From positions 84,346 to 148,345 of the forward strand of contig NZ_JALLAN010000003.1 of the NCBI RefSeq assembly GCF_023062595.1: a stretch of 64,000 bases of DNA, given 5' to 3'. Of this stretch, positions 1 to 8,608 are shown one piece after another (position 1 is the stretch's first letter; every line of letters starts with the position of its first letter). The position numbers were made by a program, and so were the translations under genes. The notes beneath the pieces are model-generated. The model did not search any database. It was given only the letters and a program-made list of their open reading frames with translations, and was not told the DNA's origin. This DNA comes from Arthrobacter rhizosphaerae (GTDB lineage: Bacteria > Actinomycetota > Actinomycetes > Actinomycetales > Micrococcaceae).

Positions 1-1
1 C

Positions 2-139
2 AGTGATGCCTGGAACGGCACCAAGAATATTGCCAACGACGCGTGGGACGGCGCCAAGGACGTTGCCGGAGACGCTGTAGACGGTGCCAAGAAATTCCTT
101 TCCAATCCTGTATCCAGCCTCGGAGGACTGTTCGGATGA
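2..139 (+). CDS. C-terminal end of a helical-repeat protein (partial)
   Basis: The window opens inside a reading frame that ends at TGA 137-139. The 45 visible residues are built from a repeated unit close to WDGAKDVAGD (WNGTKNIAND, WDGAKDVAGD, VDGAKKF) and end in SSLGGLFG. This is an amphipathic repetitive tail of the kind seen in large actinobacterial proteins encoded next to WXG100/ESX-type genes. Its stop overlaps the next start (ATGA), so the two genes are translationally coupled. Most of the protein lies outside the window, so its function cannot be judged. Confidence 0.6.
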   Translation, partial: SDAWNGTKNIANDAWDGAKDVAGDAVDGAKKFLSNPVSSLGGLFG

Positions 140-939
140 GCGCAGAAACACAAACGCCCGCACCCGGTATTACGTTTACCAAACAGGATGGAGAGGCGGC
201 CCTGGCCGTCCTGGCATCGTTGGGTAATCCGGAGTACGGCCTCCCCACCCTCACTGATGAGGAGATCGTGGCCCTTGACGGGATCAACCATCCCCAGGCC
301 GTAGCTTTGCCGTGGCTGGACACACACCGCTCCCAGCTGGAGTTGGTCTGCAATGTAGCGCTCAGGACGCTTCTGAGTAAGGGACTCGTGTTCCCGGTCT
401 CGGTCAACAGCGAAACCGCACCCAGCCGACTCGGCGCCATTGAACCGATCACGGGTGTCATGGCGCTCCGTCGGCTGAGCCAGCGCGTGGTGATCGCCGA
501 GCTGACGAAGTCCGGAGATGAGAAAGTCTGGCTGTACACGTACTGCCATGATGAAACCGCATTGCAGGAGCTGGTGGATTCCTCCGGAACTCACGCCTTC
601 AGTGTCTGCCGGGTCTCGGATGCAGGCCGGGTAATTATGGAGCTTGCCAACGCCGCTGGCATTTCTTCCGCCGACGGCCCTGCCGAGGTGCTGACCGCTG
701 AGCAGTTCGAGGCGAAGGCCACACGTGAGTTCGATGACGTTCGAGGCGTCACCATCATCACGGCTATCGGCGCAGGGCAGGGTGAAGCCGACCACTACAC
801 CCTCTACACCTCCTCGGACGCCCTCCACGGGCTTGAAGCGACGGAAGAAAACGGCGAAGCGCGACTGCAGGTTGTCCAGGTCAGCAGTGACACTGCGCTG
901 GCCAAGGTTGGCGCCGTTGTTTCCGGTGCAGGGGCCTGA
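136..939 (+). CDS. Unrecognised 267-aa protein, possibly ESX-associated
   Basis: I chose ATG 136 because it overlaps the upstream stop (ATGA); the frame is open further upstream but that part overlaps the preceding gene. The product is an acidic soluble protein with no signal peptide or membrane segment. It carries TLTDEEIVALDGINHPQ near residue 40 and has an alpha/beta look throughout. Its position between a helical-repeat protein and an RDD-like membrane protein is typical of actinobacterial type VII-like loci, where EspG-like accessory proteins occur. That role is inferred from context only; I do not recognise a family. Confidence 0.55.
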   Translation: MSAETQTPAPGITFTKQDGEAALAVLASLGNPEYGLPTLTDEEIVALDGINHPQAVALPWLDTHRSQLELVCNVALRTLLSKGLVFPVSVNSETAPSRLGAIEPITGVMALRRLSQRVVIAELTKSGDEKVWLYTYCHDETALQELVDSSGTHAFSVCRVSDAGRVIMELANAAGISSADGPAEVLTAEQFEAKATREFDDVRGVTIITAIGAGQGEADHYTLYTSSDALHGLEATEENGEARLQVVQVSSDTALAKVGAVVSGAGA

Positions 940-942
940 TCC

Positions 943-1425
943 ATGGACGCCACCGACACCCGAAAAGACATCGTCCACCTGAAAAACGGCGCCCCCGTGA
1001 AGCTTGCCGGCACGGGTAAGGTTTTGGGCTCGTTCGCAGTAGACGCTGCCCTGATCGCCGCGCTTTCTGTTGCGGCCTATTACATGGCGGGAAGGAATTC
1101 GCTCAGCGAATCCCAACCGATTCTGGCCGCAATCGGAACATGGATCGGCGGATCGGCCGTCTACGGAATGCTGTGCTTCACAGGGCGGACCCTCGGTTGC
1201 CTTGCTGCCGGGAGCGCGTTTGTGAGGGATTCCGACGGCGGCTGGCCTGGACCCTTTCGGATGGCATGGATCTGCCTTCAGCACTACGTGCTGATTGTTA
1301 TTTGGATCTTCGGAATTATAGCGTCCGGTGGGGCAGGAACGTCCGGCAAGGCTCCCAAAAAGCCACGGATCTACCACCGCCACATCGATCCGGCCGGAAC
1401 CCGTCGGCTGCAGCAGGGGTTCTAG
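943..1425 (+). CDS. RDD-like small membrane protein
   Basis: 160 residues beginning 3 bp after the preceding stop, so probably the same operon. A cytoplasmic N-terminus (VKLAGTGKVLGSFAVDAAL) leads into a first membrane helix carrying an Arg-poor version of the RDD signature (FAVDAALIAAL). A second hydrophobic segment covers about residues 65-90 and a third about 105-130. The tail is basic (KAPKKPRIYHRH). RDD proteins are small polytopic membrane proteins of uncertain transport function. The link to the two upstream genes suggests a membrane component of the same system, but that is inference. Confidence 0.6.
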   Translation: MDATDTRKDIVHLKNGAPVKLAGTGKVLGSFAVDAALIAALSVAAYYMAGRNSLSESQPILAAIGTWIGGSAVYGMLCFTGRTLGCLAAGSAFVRDSDGGWPGPFRMAWICLQHYVLIVIWIFGIIASGGAGTSGKAPKKPRIYHRHIDPAGTRRLQQGF

Positions 1426-1457
1426 CTGCCCCGGGCGGCTGTCTATCCGCGTGCCAC

Positions 1458-3854
1458 CTATCCGCCCAGTGACCAGTTGCGGATTTCGTCCGGGTCCTCA
1501 CCGTGCGTCCGGGTGTGGTTCAGCGCTTTGATCCGGCGGTCCTGAAGGGACTGGCGCAGCACCGAATGTTTCTCCGCCAATCCGGGAACCCTGTCGATGG
1601 CATCAATGGCGAGCTGAAACCGGTCAATGCCGTTGAGCATGGCCATATCGAAGGGTGTGGTGGTGGTGCCCTCTTCCTTGTAGCCGCGGACGTGCAGCCC
1701 TTCCTGGTTGCTCCGCCGGTACGTCAGCCTGTGAATCAGCGCCGGGTAGCCGTGGTACGCAAAAATGATGGGCTTATCCGCGGTGAAAATGCCGTCGAAG
1801 TCCCGGGATGTCAGGCCATGCGGGTGCTCGCCGGAGTCCTGGAGCCGCATGAGGTCCACAACGTTGACCACACGTACTTTCAGCCCCGGCGCTTCCTCCT
1901 TCAAGAGCTCCGCCGCTGCCACCGTTTCCACAGTAGGGACGTCGCCTGCACACGCCAGCACGACGTCGGGTTCCTCGCCGGGGACTTCCGAGCCGGCAAA
2001 GGTCCAGATCCCGAGGCCCCGCTGGCAATGGTGGGCTGCCTCCTCCGGCCCGAGCCAGGTTGGAGACGGCTGCTTGCCGCTGACCACAATATTCACATAA
2101 TCCCGGGAACGCAGGCAGTGCTCCATCACGGAGAGGAGGGTGTTTGCGTCCGGCGGCAGGTAGACCCGGATGACCTCGGCCTTCTTGTTGACCGCGTGGT
2201 CAATGAAGCCAGGGTCCTGGTGTGAGAAGCCGTTGTGGTCCTGCTGCCAGACATGGGAGGAAAGCAGGTAGTTCAGCGATGCCACCGGCCGGCGCCAGGG
2301 AAGGGCACGGTGGACCTTGAGCCACTTCGCATGCTGGTTGAACATGGAATCGACAATGTGAATGAACGCCTCGTAACAGTTGAAAACCCCGTGGCGCCCA
2401 GTCAGAAGGTATCCCTCCAGCCACCCCTGGCACAGATGTTCGCTAAGGACTTCCATAACGCGCCCGGCCCTTGCGAGGTGTTCATCCAGGGCGTCAATCC
2501 TGTACTGCCACACCTTGTCCGTGGCCTCGTAGACGTTCTGCAGCCGGTTTGAGGCAGTTTCGTCAGGGCCGAAAAGCCGGAACGTCTCCGGATTGCCGGC
2601 GATGACATCCCGCAACCAGGAGCCCAAGGTGATCATGGGACTGACACGCTCAACCCCCGGCTTGGCCACCTCCACTGCATGGTGGTTGTAATCCGGCAGC
2701 TTCAGGTCCCGGAGCAGTATTCCGCCGTTCGCATGCGGCGTGGCGCTCATCCGCAGCTGACCTTCGGGGGCATTGGCGGCGACGTCGGCGCGGAGGCGTC
2801 CGCCGTCGTCGAACAGTTCTTCGGGCCGGTAAGACTCCAACCACTCCTGAAGCTGCGCGAGATGCCCGGGGTCGGTGCGGACCTTGTCCAAGGGAACCTG
2901 GTGGCTTCGCCAGGTCCCCTCCACCTGCTTTCCGTCGACCAGGCGGGGGCCGGTCCAGCCCTTCGGCGAGCGCAGCACGATCATGGGCCACTGCGGTGCA
3001 GCGACGTCCTGCGGGGCAGCGTCGTCGTGTTTCCTGCTGCGGCGCTCCACCTGGATAGCGCGGATCTCCGCCAGGCACTCATCCAGGACTCTGGCGAAGT
3101 CCCGGTGCGCCTGAGGCGTGTTGTCCGGGTGCTCCACTGTGACAAAGTGCGGCTTGTGACCGTAGCCGTTCAGTAGCTGTTCCAACTGGGTTTCTGGCAT
3201 CCTTGCCAGCACGGTGGGGTTGGCGATTTTGTAGCCGTTCAGGTGCAGGATGGGCAGGACGGCGCCATCAGCTACCGGGTCCAGGAAGTTATGGGAGTGC
3301 CAGCTGGCAGCCAGCGGCCCGGTTTCCGCCTCGCCATCGCCAATCACGACGGCGGTAATAAGGTTTGGGTTATCAAATACCGCTCCGTACGCGTGAGCGA
3401 GCGAATACCCCAGCTCGCCGCCTTCGCTGATGGAGCCTGGGGACTCGGGGGCTGCATGGCTCGGGATTCCGCCAGGGTAGGAGAACTGCCGGAAGAGTTC
3501 GGCCAGCCCCTGTTCGTCGTCCGCTACGTTGCTGTAGATCTCCGAGTACGTCCCCTCCAGCCAGGCGTTGGCCACCACGGCAGGCCCGCCGTGGCCAGGT
3601 CCTGCGATGAACAGCATCTCCTGCCGGTCCCGGCGGATGACCCGGTTGAGGTGGGCATAGACGAAGTTCAGTCCCGGCGTGGTACCCCAGTGGCCCAGAA
3701 GCCTTGATTTCGTGTCTTCGGCGTCCAAAGGCTTCCGGAGCAGCGGGTTGGAACGAAGGTAGATCTGGCCCACTGAGAGGTAATTTGCTGCCCGCCACCA
3801 ACGGTCCACCAGGTCCAATTCCGTCGTCGTTGATGTCTCCCTGTTCTGATCCAT
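1458..3854 (-). CDS. xfp: Phosphoketolase (xylulose-5-P / fructose-6-P)
   Basis: 798-residue thiamine-diphosphate enzyme that cleaves xylulose-5-phosphate or fructose-6-phosphate with phosphate to acetyl phosphate plus an aldose phosphate. It carries the family N-terminus ([15 protein letters not shown]), GPGHGGPA near residue 85, the ThDP-binding [20 protein letters not shown] near 175 and the [10 protein letters not shown] segment. Length is typical of XFP. The frame opens at 3905, but ATG 3854 (MDQNRE) has a GGTGAGGA ribosome site 6 nt upstream and is preferred. It is divergent from the SatD-like gene and stands alone, so it would act as a carbon bypass to acetyl phosphate. Confidence 0.95.
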   Translation of the reverse strand: MDQNRETSTTTELDLVDRWWRAANYLSVGQIYLRSNPLLRKPLDAEDTKSRLLGHWGTTPGLNFVYAHLNRVIRRDRQEMLFIAGPGHGGPAVVANAWLEGTYSEIYSNVADDEQGLAELFRQFSYPGGIPSHAAPESPGSISEGGELGYSLAHAYGAVFDNPNLITAVVIGDGEAETGPLAASWHSHNFLDPVADGAVLPILHLNGYKIANPTVLARMPETQLEQLLNGYGHKPHFVTVEHPDNTPQAHRDFARVLDECLAEIRAIQVERRSRKHDDAAPQDVAAPQWPMIVLRSPKGWTGPRLVDGKQVEGTWRSHQVPLDKVRTDPGHLAQLQEWLESYRPEELFDDGGRLRADVAANAPEGQLRMSATPHANGGILLRDLKLPDYNHHAVEVAKPGVERVSPMITLGSWLRDVIAGNPETFRLFGPDETASNRLQNVYEATDKVWQYRIDALDEHLARAGRVMEVLSEHLCQGWLEGYLLTGRHGVFNCYEAFIHIVDSMFNQHAKWLKVHRALPWRRPVASLNYLLSSHVWQQDHNGFSHQDPGFIDHAVNKKAEVIRVYLPPDANTLLSVMEHCLRSRDYVNIVVSGKQPSPTWLGPEEAAHHCQRGLGIWTFAGSEVPGEEPDVVLACAGDVPTVETVAAAELLKEEAPGLKVRVVNVVDLMRLQDSGEHPHGLTSRDFDGIFTADKPIIFAYHGYPALIHRLTYRRSNQEGLHVRGYKEEGTTTTPFDMAMLNGIDRFQLAIDAIDRVPGLAEKHSVLRQSLQDRRIKALNHTRTHGEDPDEIRNWSLGG

Positions 3855-4000
3855 GACCGTCCTCACCATTGCCGGCAATGCCAACTCCCATCGCAACATC
3901 TTCATTGCGTCGGCACAACCTATGAGCCACGTGTTCTGCCGCGCAGGGCAACTCTTGTTTCAACTGCCCGGGATCCGCTGGCAACGGATGAAAATTTGAC

Positions 4001-4041
4001 TTGCCTCTTAAGTGGCAGCCGGTAGTCTTTGACCCACAATG
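4001..4041 (+). promoter_or_regulatory. Possible near-leaderless promoter of the SatD-like gene
   Basis: TTGCCT (4001-4006) and TAGTCT (4023-4028) are spaced by 16 bp, placing transcription start about 4 nt before ATG 4039. No purine-rich ribosome site precedes that ATG, which fits a leaderless transcript, common in actinobacteria. Pattern match only. Confidence 0.3.
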
Positions 4042-4638
4042 TTCACGCTGACCATCAACCAAAGGGACAGCCGGCGCGATGGTGACCGGGTTCCGCAGCT
4101 CCTGAAGGACCTGCGCCACATCCCCGCGCGTCTGGATTTTGACCGGTCAGTGGAGGACGAAGTCCAAGGGATTGTGGACGCCGGCGAGCAGGCTGTAGAG
4201 GCCGCCCTGATCGCCCTTCGTTGCGGCAGCTGGTTTGTGGGGATAGGTGTGGGGCCGGTAAATGAACCCCTGCCGAACCAGATCAAGGATGCGTCGGGTC
4301 ATGGTCTAATCTATGCGCGACGGGCAGTGGACCGGCTGCGGAACGGCAAGGACAGGGTTCCGGTGGCAGTCGAAGGGCCCCTCGCGGACCTGTCCGGGGA
4401 GGCTGAGGCCGTGCTCCGGCTGCTCGGCAACATTGTGCACGGCAGGAGCCCTGCGGAATGGCGGGTGCTGGATCTCCTGACACCCGGAGTGCGGGGGCAG
4501 CAGAAAGCTGTGGCCGAAGAACTGGGCATTACCACGCAGGCGGTCAGCAAAGCCGTGGCAAGGGCGCAATGGGCCGATGAACATGCAGCCCGGCCCGCTG
4601 CCGCCCGGTTGCTGCACATGATCTTGGAAGTGCGCTGA
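4039..4638 (+). CDS. SatD-like protein with C-terminal HTH
   Basis: 199 residues. The middle (FDRSVEDEVQGIVDAGEQAV, then RCGSWFVGIGVGPV and ASGHGLIYARRAVDR) has the spacing of SatD-family proteins (T/E-GDEFQG, R-GIG-G, A-ARRAL). The last 60 residues hold a helix-turn-helix (QQKAVAEELGITTQAVSKAV), common in actinobacterial members. SatD proteins are linked to secretion stress or DNA-binding roles but are poorly characterised. The usual SatD N-terminal GDVVGSR motif is weak here, so assignment is moderate. The gene is monocistronic and convergent with the HAD gene. Confidence 0.6.
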   Translation: MFTLTINQRDSRRDGDRVPQLLKDLRHIPARLDFDRSVEDEVQGIVDAGEQAVEAALIALRCGSWFVGIGVGPVNEPLPNQIKDASGHGLIYARRAVDRLRNGKDRVPVAVEGPLADLSGEAEAVLRLLGNIVHGRSPAEWRVLDLLTPGVRGQQKAVAEELGITTQAVSKAVARAQWADEHAARPAAARLLHMILEVR

Positions 4639-4682
4639 CCCTTTGGCGCCCGCAGTCGTGACCCTCTTTGCCACCTGAATGG

Positions 4683-4714
4683 CTGTGACACGCCTGATCG
4701 ACGGCGTGTCACAG
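4683..4714. terminator. 12-bp perfect hairpin between convergent genes
   Basis: CTGTGACACGCC (4683-4694) and GGCGTGTCACAG (4703-4714) form a perfect 12-bp stem with an 8-nt loop, midway between two convergent stops. There is no T-tract, so it may be a bidirectional terminator or an RNA 3-prime stabiliser. Confidence 0.55.
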
Positions 4715-4757
4715 CGTGTGGCGGCGCAAACAAGGTCAGGACGGTCGGTGTGGCCCG

Positions 4758-5708
4758 CTAGAGGAGGCTGCGAAGCACGTGGGCAGCGCCGTCGTCGTAG
4801 ACCGAGAGAGTGACCTCATCTGCCGCTGCCGCGACTTCCTCCGGCGCTTGGCCCATGGCCACACCCCGGCCAGCCCAATCGAGCATCTCAATGTCATTCC
4901 GGCCGTCCCCGATTGCCACGGTTAGGTGTTCGGGGATGTCCAGGTGGCCCCGGATCCGCTCGAGTGCGCTTGCCTTGGTAACCCCTGCCGCGGCGATGTC
5001 CAGCCAGGCCGTCCATCCCACGGAGTACGTCACACCGGCGAGGCCAACGTGCTGGATTGCATCCGTGAATTCCTCCGGGGTGTTCTCAGAACTGAAAACC
5101 ACCACACGGACGGCCGTGGCCTCAAGCAGGGTGTGGAAGTCAACGCCGATGGCCTCGACACCAAAGCTCGCATCCTGGAACCGCTCCGTCGAGAGGAAAT
5201 TGCCATCGGCATCCTCCAGCGCGTACTTGGCCGAAGGCAGACGTTCACGGAGTGCGCGGAGGGCAGGCCCCGGATCGAACGTTGCTTTGTGGAGGACCTT
5301 GTAGCCGTCCGTATGGGCGGGATCCAGGCGCAGGGTCACTCCCCCATTGCAGCAGACGGCATAGCCCGTCTCAATCCCAAGCTGTTCAATGATGGGAAGC
5401 GTGGCGTTGAGCGAACGGCCGGTGGCGATCATCACCTCGTGGCCTGCCGCAACCACGGCCTGGGCCGCTTCCCGGACAGGGGCGGACATGTGGCCATCGT
5501 GGTCCACGAGTGTACCGTCCACATCCAGGGCAACCATCAGCTTGTGCTTGTTGCCGTTGCTCCCGTTGTGCTTGGCCCTGTGGCCGTTGCCGTTGTGGCT
5601 CTGCAGCTGGTTGGCCGCACCGGGCAGAAAAGCGGTCAGTTTGTTTTTCTTGTTTTCGTTTCGCCGGTCATCGTTGCCAGCGACTGAAGTTTCAGTCAAT
5701 GTACTCAT
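4758..5708 (-). CDS. Cof-type HAD-IIB phosphatase
   Basis: 316-residue haloacid-dehalogenase-superfamily hydrolase, probably acting on a small phosphorylated metabolite. HAD motif I is ALDVDGTLVDHDG near residue 60, motif II IATGRSL, and the last motif AIGDGRNDIEML near 265, as in the Cof/IIB subfamily with a large cap. The first 55 residues are an unusual low-complexity extension rich in Asn, His, Gly and Lys (NGNGHRAKHNGSNGNKHK), so a later start is possible. The gene is monocistronic; its 3-prime end faces the hairpin shared with the SatD-like gene. Confidence 0.85.
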   Translation of the reverse strand: MSTLTETSVAGNDDRRNENKKNKLTAFLPGAANQLQSHNGNGHRAKHNGSNGNKHKLMVALDVDGTLVDHDGHMSAPVREAAQAVVAAGHEVMIATGRSLNATLPIIEQLGIETGYAVCCNGGVTLRLDPAHTDGYKVLHKATFDPGPALRALRERLPSAKYALEDADGNFLSTERFQDASFGVEAIGVDFHTLLEATAVRVVVFSSENTPEEFTDAIQHVGLAGVTYSVGWTAWLDIAAAGVTKASALERIRGHLDIPEHLTVAIGDGRNDIEMLDWAGRGVAMGQAPEEVAAAADEVTLSVYDDGAAHVLRSLL

Positions 5709-6018
5709 TCATCTAGTAGAGCAGACGCCCCCGGTCCCCGCTAGGACGCACACCACAGATTCATCTTGTGTTCGCTAACGAGTGGCCAAATGTCTAGCGG
5801 TGATTATGGCTGGATCGGCCTGGTTTGAAGATCTTCAACGGCCGTAGCTTCCTCTTAGACTTCCGAAACTTCCGCATAGGCGCGGCCGATCAAGGACTGC
5901 ACCTCATCGGTAGGGATACCCATCAGAGCACCGATTCACCACGGCGGCTCATCCATTACGTCAACGTACCGAAGCAGGGTCTGCCAGGCTTGAGGCAGCG
6001 AGTGCAAGGCCAGCTCTG
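5709..6018. other. Intergenic region without a convincing gene
   Basis: About 310 bp between the HAD gene start and the transposase remnant. Only short frames are present; a minus-strand stretch reads IPTDEVQSLIGRAYAEVSEV before a stop and may be a gene relic. No promoter or RNA could be assigned firmly. Confidence 0.3.
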
Positions 6019-6042
6019 GCTGTACTGACCGGATACGTTGAT
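6019..6042 (-). repeat. 24-bp inverted repeat, left copy
   Basis: On the minus strand this reads ATCAACGTATCCGGTCAG then TACAGC. It matches 7935-7958 (plus strand) at 23 of 24 positions. The two copies face each other across 1.9 kb holding the transposase remnant, an alpha/beta hydrolase and a WYL regulator. Confidence 0.6.
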
Positions 6043-6357
6043 CAATTGATTTCAAGTTCGGCGCTGGTGTCCCGCCACAAGTGTGAGCGGTAGGCGCCAC
6101 CGTTGTCAGACAGAACGCGCTCGACGGTGATGCCCCGCTGGTTGAACACTCGACAGCGCGAACGAGCACCGCTGTGGCAGTTTAGCGGTTTCGTCATTAT
6201 GAATTTCGGCGTAGGCGACGCGGGAATGGCTCTTGACCGTAGGCCACGAGACCTCGAATCGGGCGGCAACTTCGCTGATCGGCGAACCGTCATCCACGAC
6301 GAGGCGGGCGACCTTTAGCCGGTGGCGCGGTGTGAGAGCAGCGTTTGGGTGGGTCAT
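6042..6357 (-). pseudogene. IS481-family transposase remnant
   Basis: The N-terminus (MTHPNAALTPRHRLKVARLV, HTH text SEVAARFEVSWPTVK) is typical of IS481-type transposases. It then jumps directly to the catalytic-domain text SHSRVAYAEIHNDETA, so roughly 100 residues are missing. A frameshift moves the next conserved stretch (GITVERVLSDNGGAYRSHLW) to another frame, and the reading stops at 6042 before the last acidic catalytic residue. It cannot encode an active enzyme. Start ATG 6357 is the ancestral start. Confidence 0.75.
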
Positions 6358-6378
6358 GAACTCCCTCAGAAACGGAAA

Positions 6379-6404
6379 GGGGCCAGCCGGATTCGGCTGA
6401 CCCC
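6379..6404 (-). terminator. Intrinsic terminator of the alpha/beta hydrolase gene
   Basis: GGGGCCAGCCG (6379-6389) pairs with CGGCTGACCCC (6394-6404), one mismatch, 4-nt loop. Read on the minus strand it follows the hydrolase stop and is followed by a pyrimidine-rich CTTTCCGTTT tract. Confidence 0.6.
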
Positions 6405-6422
6405 TTAGGTTGTGCGTGCAGT

Positions 6423-7154
6423 TCAGTTGGTTCGAGAAGCCTCTGACTGAATGGCCTTGGCGAGGTCGCGGGGACTGCTCCACATAGGCCAATGGCCCGT
6501 CGGGAGGTCAATGACGTCGAGGTGTTCAAGGTTCGCGACTTCGGTGAACATGGGATGACCGGTTTGGGCCAGCTCTAGCACCTGCGCACTAGGGATTGAG
6601 CAACAGACCAGCGTCGTCCGGACCTTGCGGCGGGCGTCGTTGGTGAGCTCAATGGGCTGACGAAGCACGGGGCCGGGCTCAGGGACGGCTCGGGTGCGAA
6701 ACTGCTCGAGCACCTCTGCGCTCAGGCCTTCGAGGCTCGCCTGCTGTGCGAGGACGTCGAAGGGCGGCAGCGGAAGCTCCTCCAACTCCTCCGGGAGGTC
6801 TGGGGCGAAGACACTTCCCGCCGCTACAGGGCCGGAGTCGACCCACACTACCCGGTGGACAAGCTCAGGGTATCGGTCCATGACGATGCTGACGGGAGCG
6901 TTAGCCCCACTGTGGGCGACGAGAATTGCAGGCTGATTACCGTGTTGAGTGATGACGCCCAGGATCGCTTCAGCCTGGGCGTCGAGGGTTTTAGTCGCAC
7001 GCTCAGGATCGTGCGCCTCGAGACCGGGCAGTGTCATCGCGATGGCACGAGCGTGGTCGGTTTTCAGGTGTTCAAGAACTTCATCCCACGCCCAAGCGCC
7101 CAGCCAGTGGCCGGCGATGAGAATGATTGTCGGACTGCTCATAGCGGTTGTCAT
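6423..7154 (-). CDS. Alpha/beta-fold hydrolase
   Basis: 243-residue cytoplasmic serine hydrolase of the esterase/haloperoxidase-like group. The oxyanion region is LIAGHWLGAWAWDEV near residue 12, the nucleophile elbow is VAHSGANAP near 80, and the catalytic His is probably in PTGHWPMWSSP near 222. Substrate unknown. It is divergent from the WYL regulator, which is the likely controller. ATG 7154 is used; ATG 7142 (MSSPT) is an alternative. It lies in a small segment bracketed by 24-bp inverted repeats, which suggests acquisition as a unit with the regulator. Confidence 0.85.
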   Translation of the reverse strand: MTTAMSSPTIILIAGHWLGAWAWDEVLEHLKTDHARAIAMTLPGLEAHDPERATKTLDAQAEAILGVITQHGNQPAILVAHSGANAPVSIVMDRYPELVHRVVWVDSGPVAAGSVFAPDLPEELEELPLPPFDVLAQQASLEGLSAEVLEQFRTRAVPEPGPVLRQPIELTNDARRKVRTTLVCCSIPSAQVLELAQTGHPMFTEVANLEHLDVIDLPTGHWPMWSSPRDLAKAIQSEASRTN

Positions 7155-7186
7155 GTCACAACTCTCGCAGGCCCTATGGACATTGG

Positions 7187-7205
7187 TATGTCACTATTTA
7201 TGTCA
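7187..7205. promoter_or_regulatory. Direct repeat in the divergent hydrolase/WYL promoter
   Basis: TATGTCA occurs at 7187-7193 and 7199-7205, 12 bp apart (about one helical turn), with a further TGTCA toward the hydrolase start. A regulator-binding site is plausible; nothing beyond the repeat supports it. Confidence 0.3.
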
Positions 7206-7227
7206 TGAATTTGCCTGGGTCTGAGCA

Positions 7228-7926
7228 GTGAAGCGAGCAGAACGGCTCCATGCTCTATCAGAGATGTTGCGCCGCAGCGGCGCGCGGGGGGTCTCCGCCG
7301 AACGGTTGGCGAGAGAGTTCGAGGTGTCCGTGCGCACAATCAAGAGAGACCTCGATGCGCTGGAGAACAGCGGTGCGCCTCTATGGTCGCGCCCAGGTCC
7401 GGGCGGTGGCTACGGATTGGCTATCGGCGCGTCCCTGCCACCCGTCAGCCTGTCCCCAGCGCAGGCAGTGGCGCTCATGGCAGCCGTGTCCGCTGCACCC
7501 GATGCCCCCTACGCCGATCTGGCAGCAGCAGGTATCCAAAAGATCCTGGACGTCCTCGATCCCAAAACCCGCGCACGAGCCGACAAGCTGGCCCACCGCG
7601 TCTGGGTCAATGCGCTTCCCTCGTCCTCGCGCGCAATCAAGTCGGCACTGGAGGAGGCGATGGCCGAGCAGCGAGTAATCCGTATTCGCTACACATCGAG
7701 AGACGAGACCACGACCACCCGCGACGTCGAGCCCGTGCTGTTCGCCTCCACGAACGGCCAGTGGTACCTAATTGGATGGTGCCGAATGCGCGACGCAATG
7801 CGATGGTTTACCGTGTCGCACATCGAGCAGGCCACCGTAACTAAGGCGGCCTGCAGCGGCCACACCATCCACGAGGTCGGAGAACCCCCAGCGAACGCCA
7901 GACCGGTACACGGTCGTAGCGAGTGA
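7228..7926 (+). CDS. WYL-domain transcriptional regulator
   Basis: 232 residues from a GTG start. Residues 1-55 form a DeoR-type winged HTH (ARGVSAERLAREFEVSVRTI, then KRDLDALENSG). A linker leads to a WYL domain at about 145-205 with RIRYTSRDE and NGQWYLIGWCRMRDAMRWF. WYL regulators sense nucleic-acid or small ligands. At 232 residues it is shorter than the usual ~320, missing part of the C-terminal extension. It is divergent from the hydrolase and the 73-bp spacer carries TATGTCA repeats, consistent with local control. Confidence 0.9.
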   Translation: MKRAERLHALSEMLRRSGARGVSAERLAREFEVSVRTIKRDLDALENSGAPLWSRPGPGGGYGLAIGASLPPVSLSPAQAVALMAAVSAAPDAPYADLAAAGIQKILDVLDPKTRARADKLAHRVWVNALPSSSRAIKSALEEAMAEQRVIRIRYTSRDETTTTRDVEPVLFASTNGQWYLIGWCRMRDAMRWFTVSHIEQATVTKAACSGHTIHEVGEPPANARPVHGRSE

Positions 7927-7934
7927 GCCACTCA

Positions 7935-7958
7935 ATCAACGCATCCGGTCAGTACAGC
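7935..7958 (+). repeat. 24-bp inverted repeat, right copy
   Basis: ATCAACGCATCCGGTCAG then TACAGC, 23/24 identical to the reverse complement of 6019-6042. It begins 9 bp after the WYL regulator stop. Confidence 0.6.
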
Positions 7959-8033
7959 TAGGCCGAACAACTGTGGTTGTGAGGTGTTCCGCTTCCTCGG
8001 TGAGGTCCAGCCATGCGCTCTAAATGACTCCTT

Positions 8034-8542
8034 TCACAGTTGCTTTTTCTGTGCCCTTGCAAACTCTTGTCCGGCCTTGGTGCCCCCATCGACCAAGATG
8101 TCGACACCCGTCAGGTAGCCGGGTGCTTCGCTTGCGCAGAACGCGATAACAGCCGCGACCTCCTCGGGCTTGCCGAATCGCTTGATAGCTGCTGACTTCA
8201 CCAGGTCGCCGGCTCCGTGGTTCTCCTCCAGACGCCCCATTGCGGTGTCGAAGCTCCCTGGAGAGACAGAGACGACCCGTGCTCCCCGTTCGCCGAATCT
8301 GGCCGCAAGGTAACGGCTGTACCAGTGGACGAAGTTCTTGCTGATTGCGTAGGCCAGACCTGGTTTGAGCCTTGGGCCGACGAACCTTGCGCGATTGACG
8401 ATCGCTTTCTCGAAGTCCCAGTTGCATTGATGCGAGCAATGCGTTCAGCCGTACCCATGTGCGGACTGATTCCAGCGGTGTTGCTATCCCCATGCCCGCC
8501 GGTCCCACCCGTGATGATTGCGGCGGGCTGTGTAGTTGACAT
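8034..8542 (-). pseudogene. Broken short-chain dehydrogenase/reductase gene
   Basis: The N-terminus at 8542 reads MSTTQPAAIITGGTGGHG, the SDR cofactor-binding start, with a GAGG ribosome site. The next text (GTAERIARINATGT) belongs about 100 residues further on in an intact SDR, so an internal deletion removed most of the Rossmann fold. A frameshift near 8420 then moves to the frame reading WDFEKAIVNRARF, the catalytic YAISK motif (AYAISKNFVHWYSRYL), VSVSPGSFDTAM and the C-terminus GYLTGVDILVDGGTKAG. Both lesions preclude a functional product. Confidence 0.75.
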
Positions 8543-8608
8543 CTTGATCCTCTTCGTTTTGGCCGTGAAATTTGCCGCGGCCTGGTGCACTCTAAAAACC
8601 ACGTTGCA

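Noticed and set aside
1503..2225. 240-codon plus-strand frame opposite the phosphoketolase gene
   Set aside because: Shadow of a strongly supported enzyme gene.
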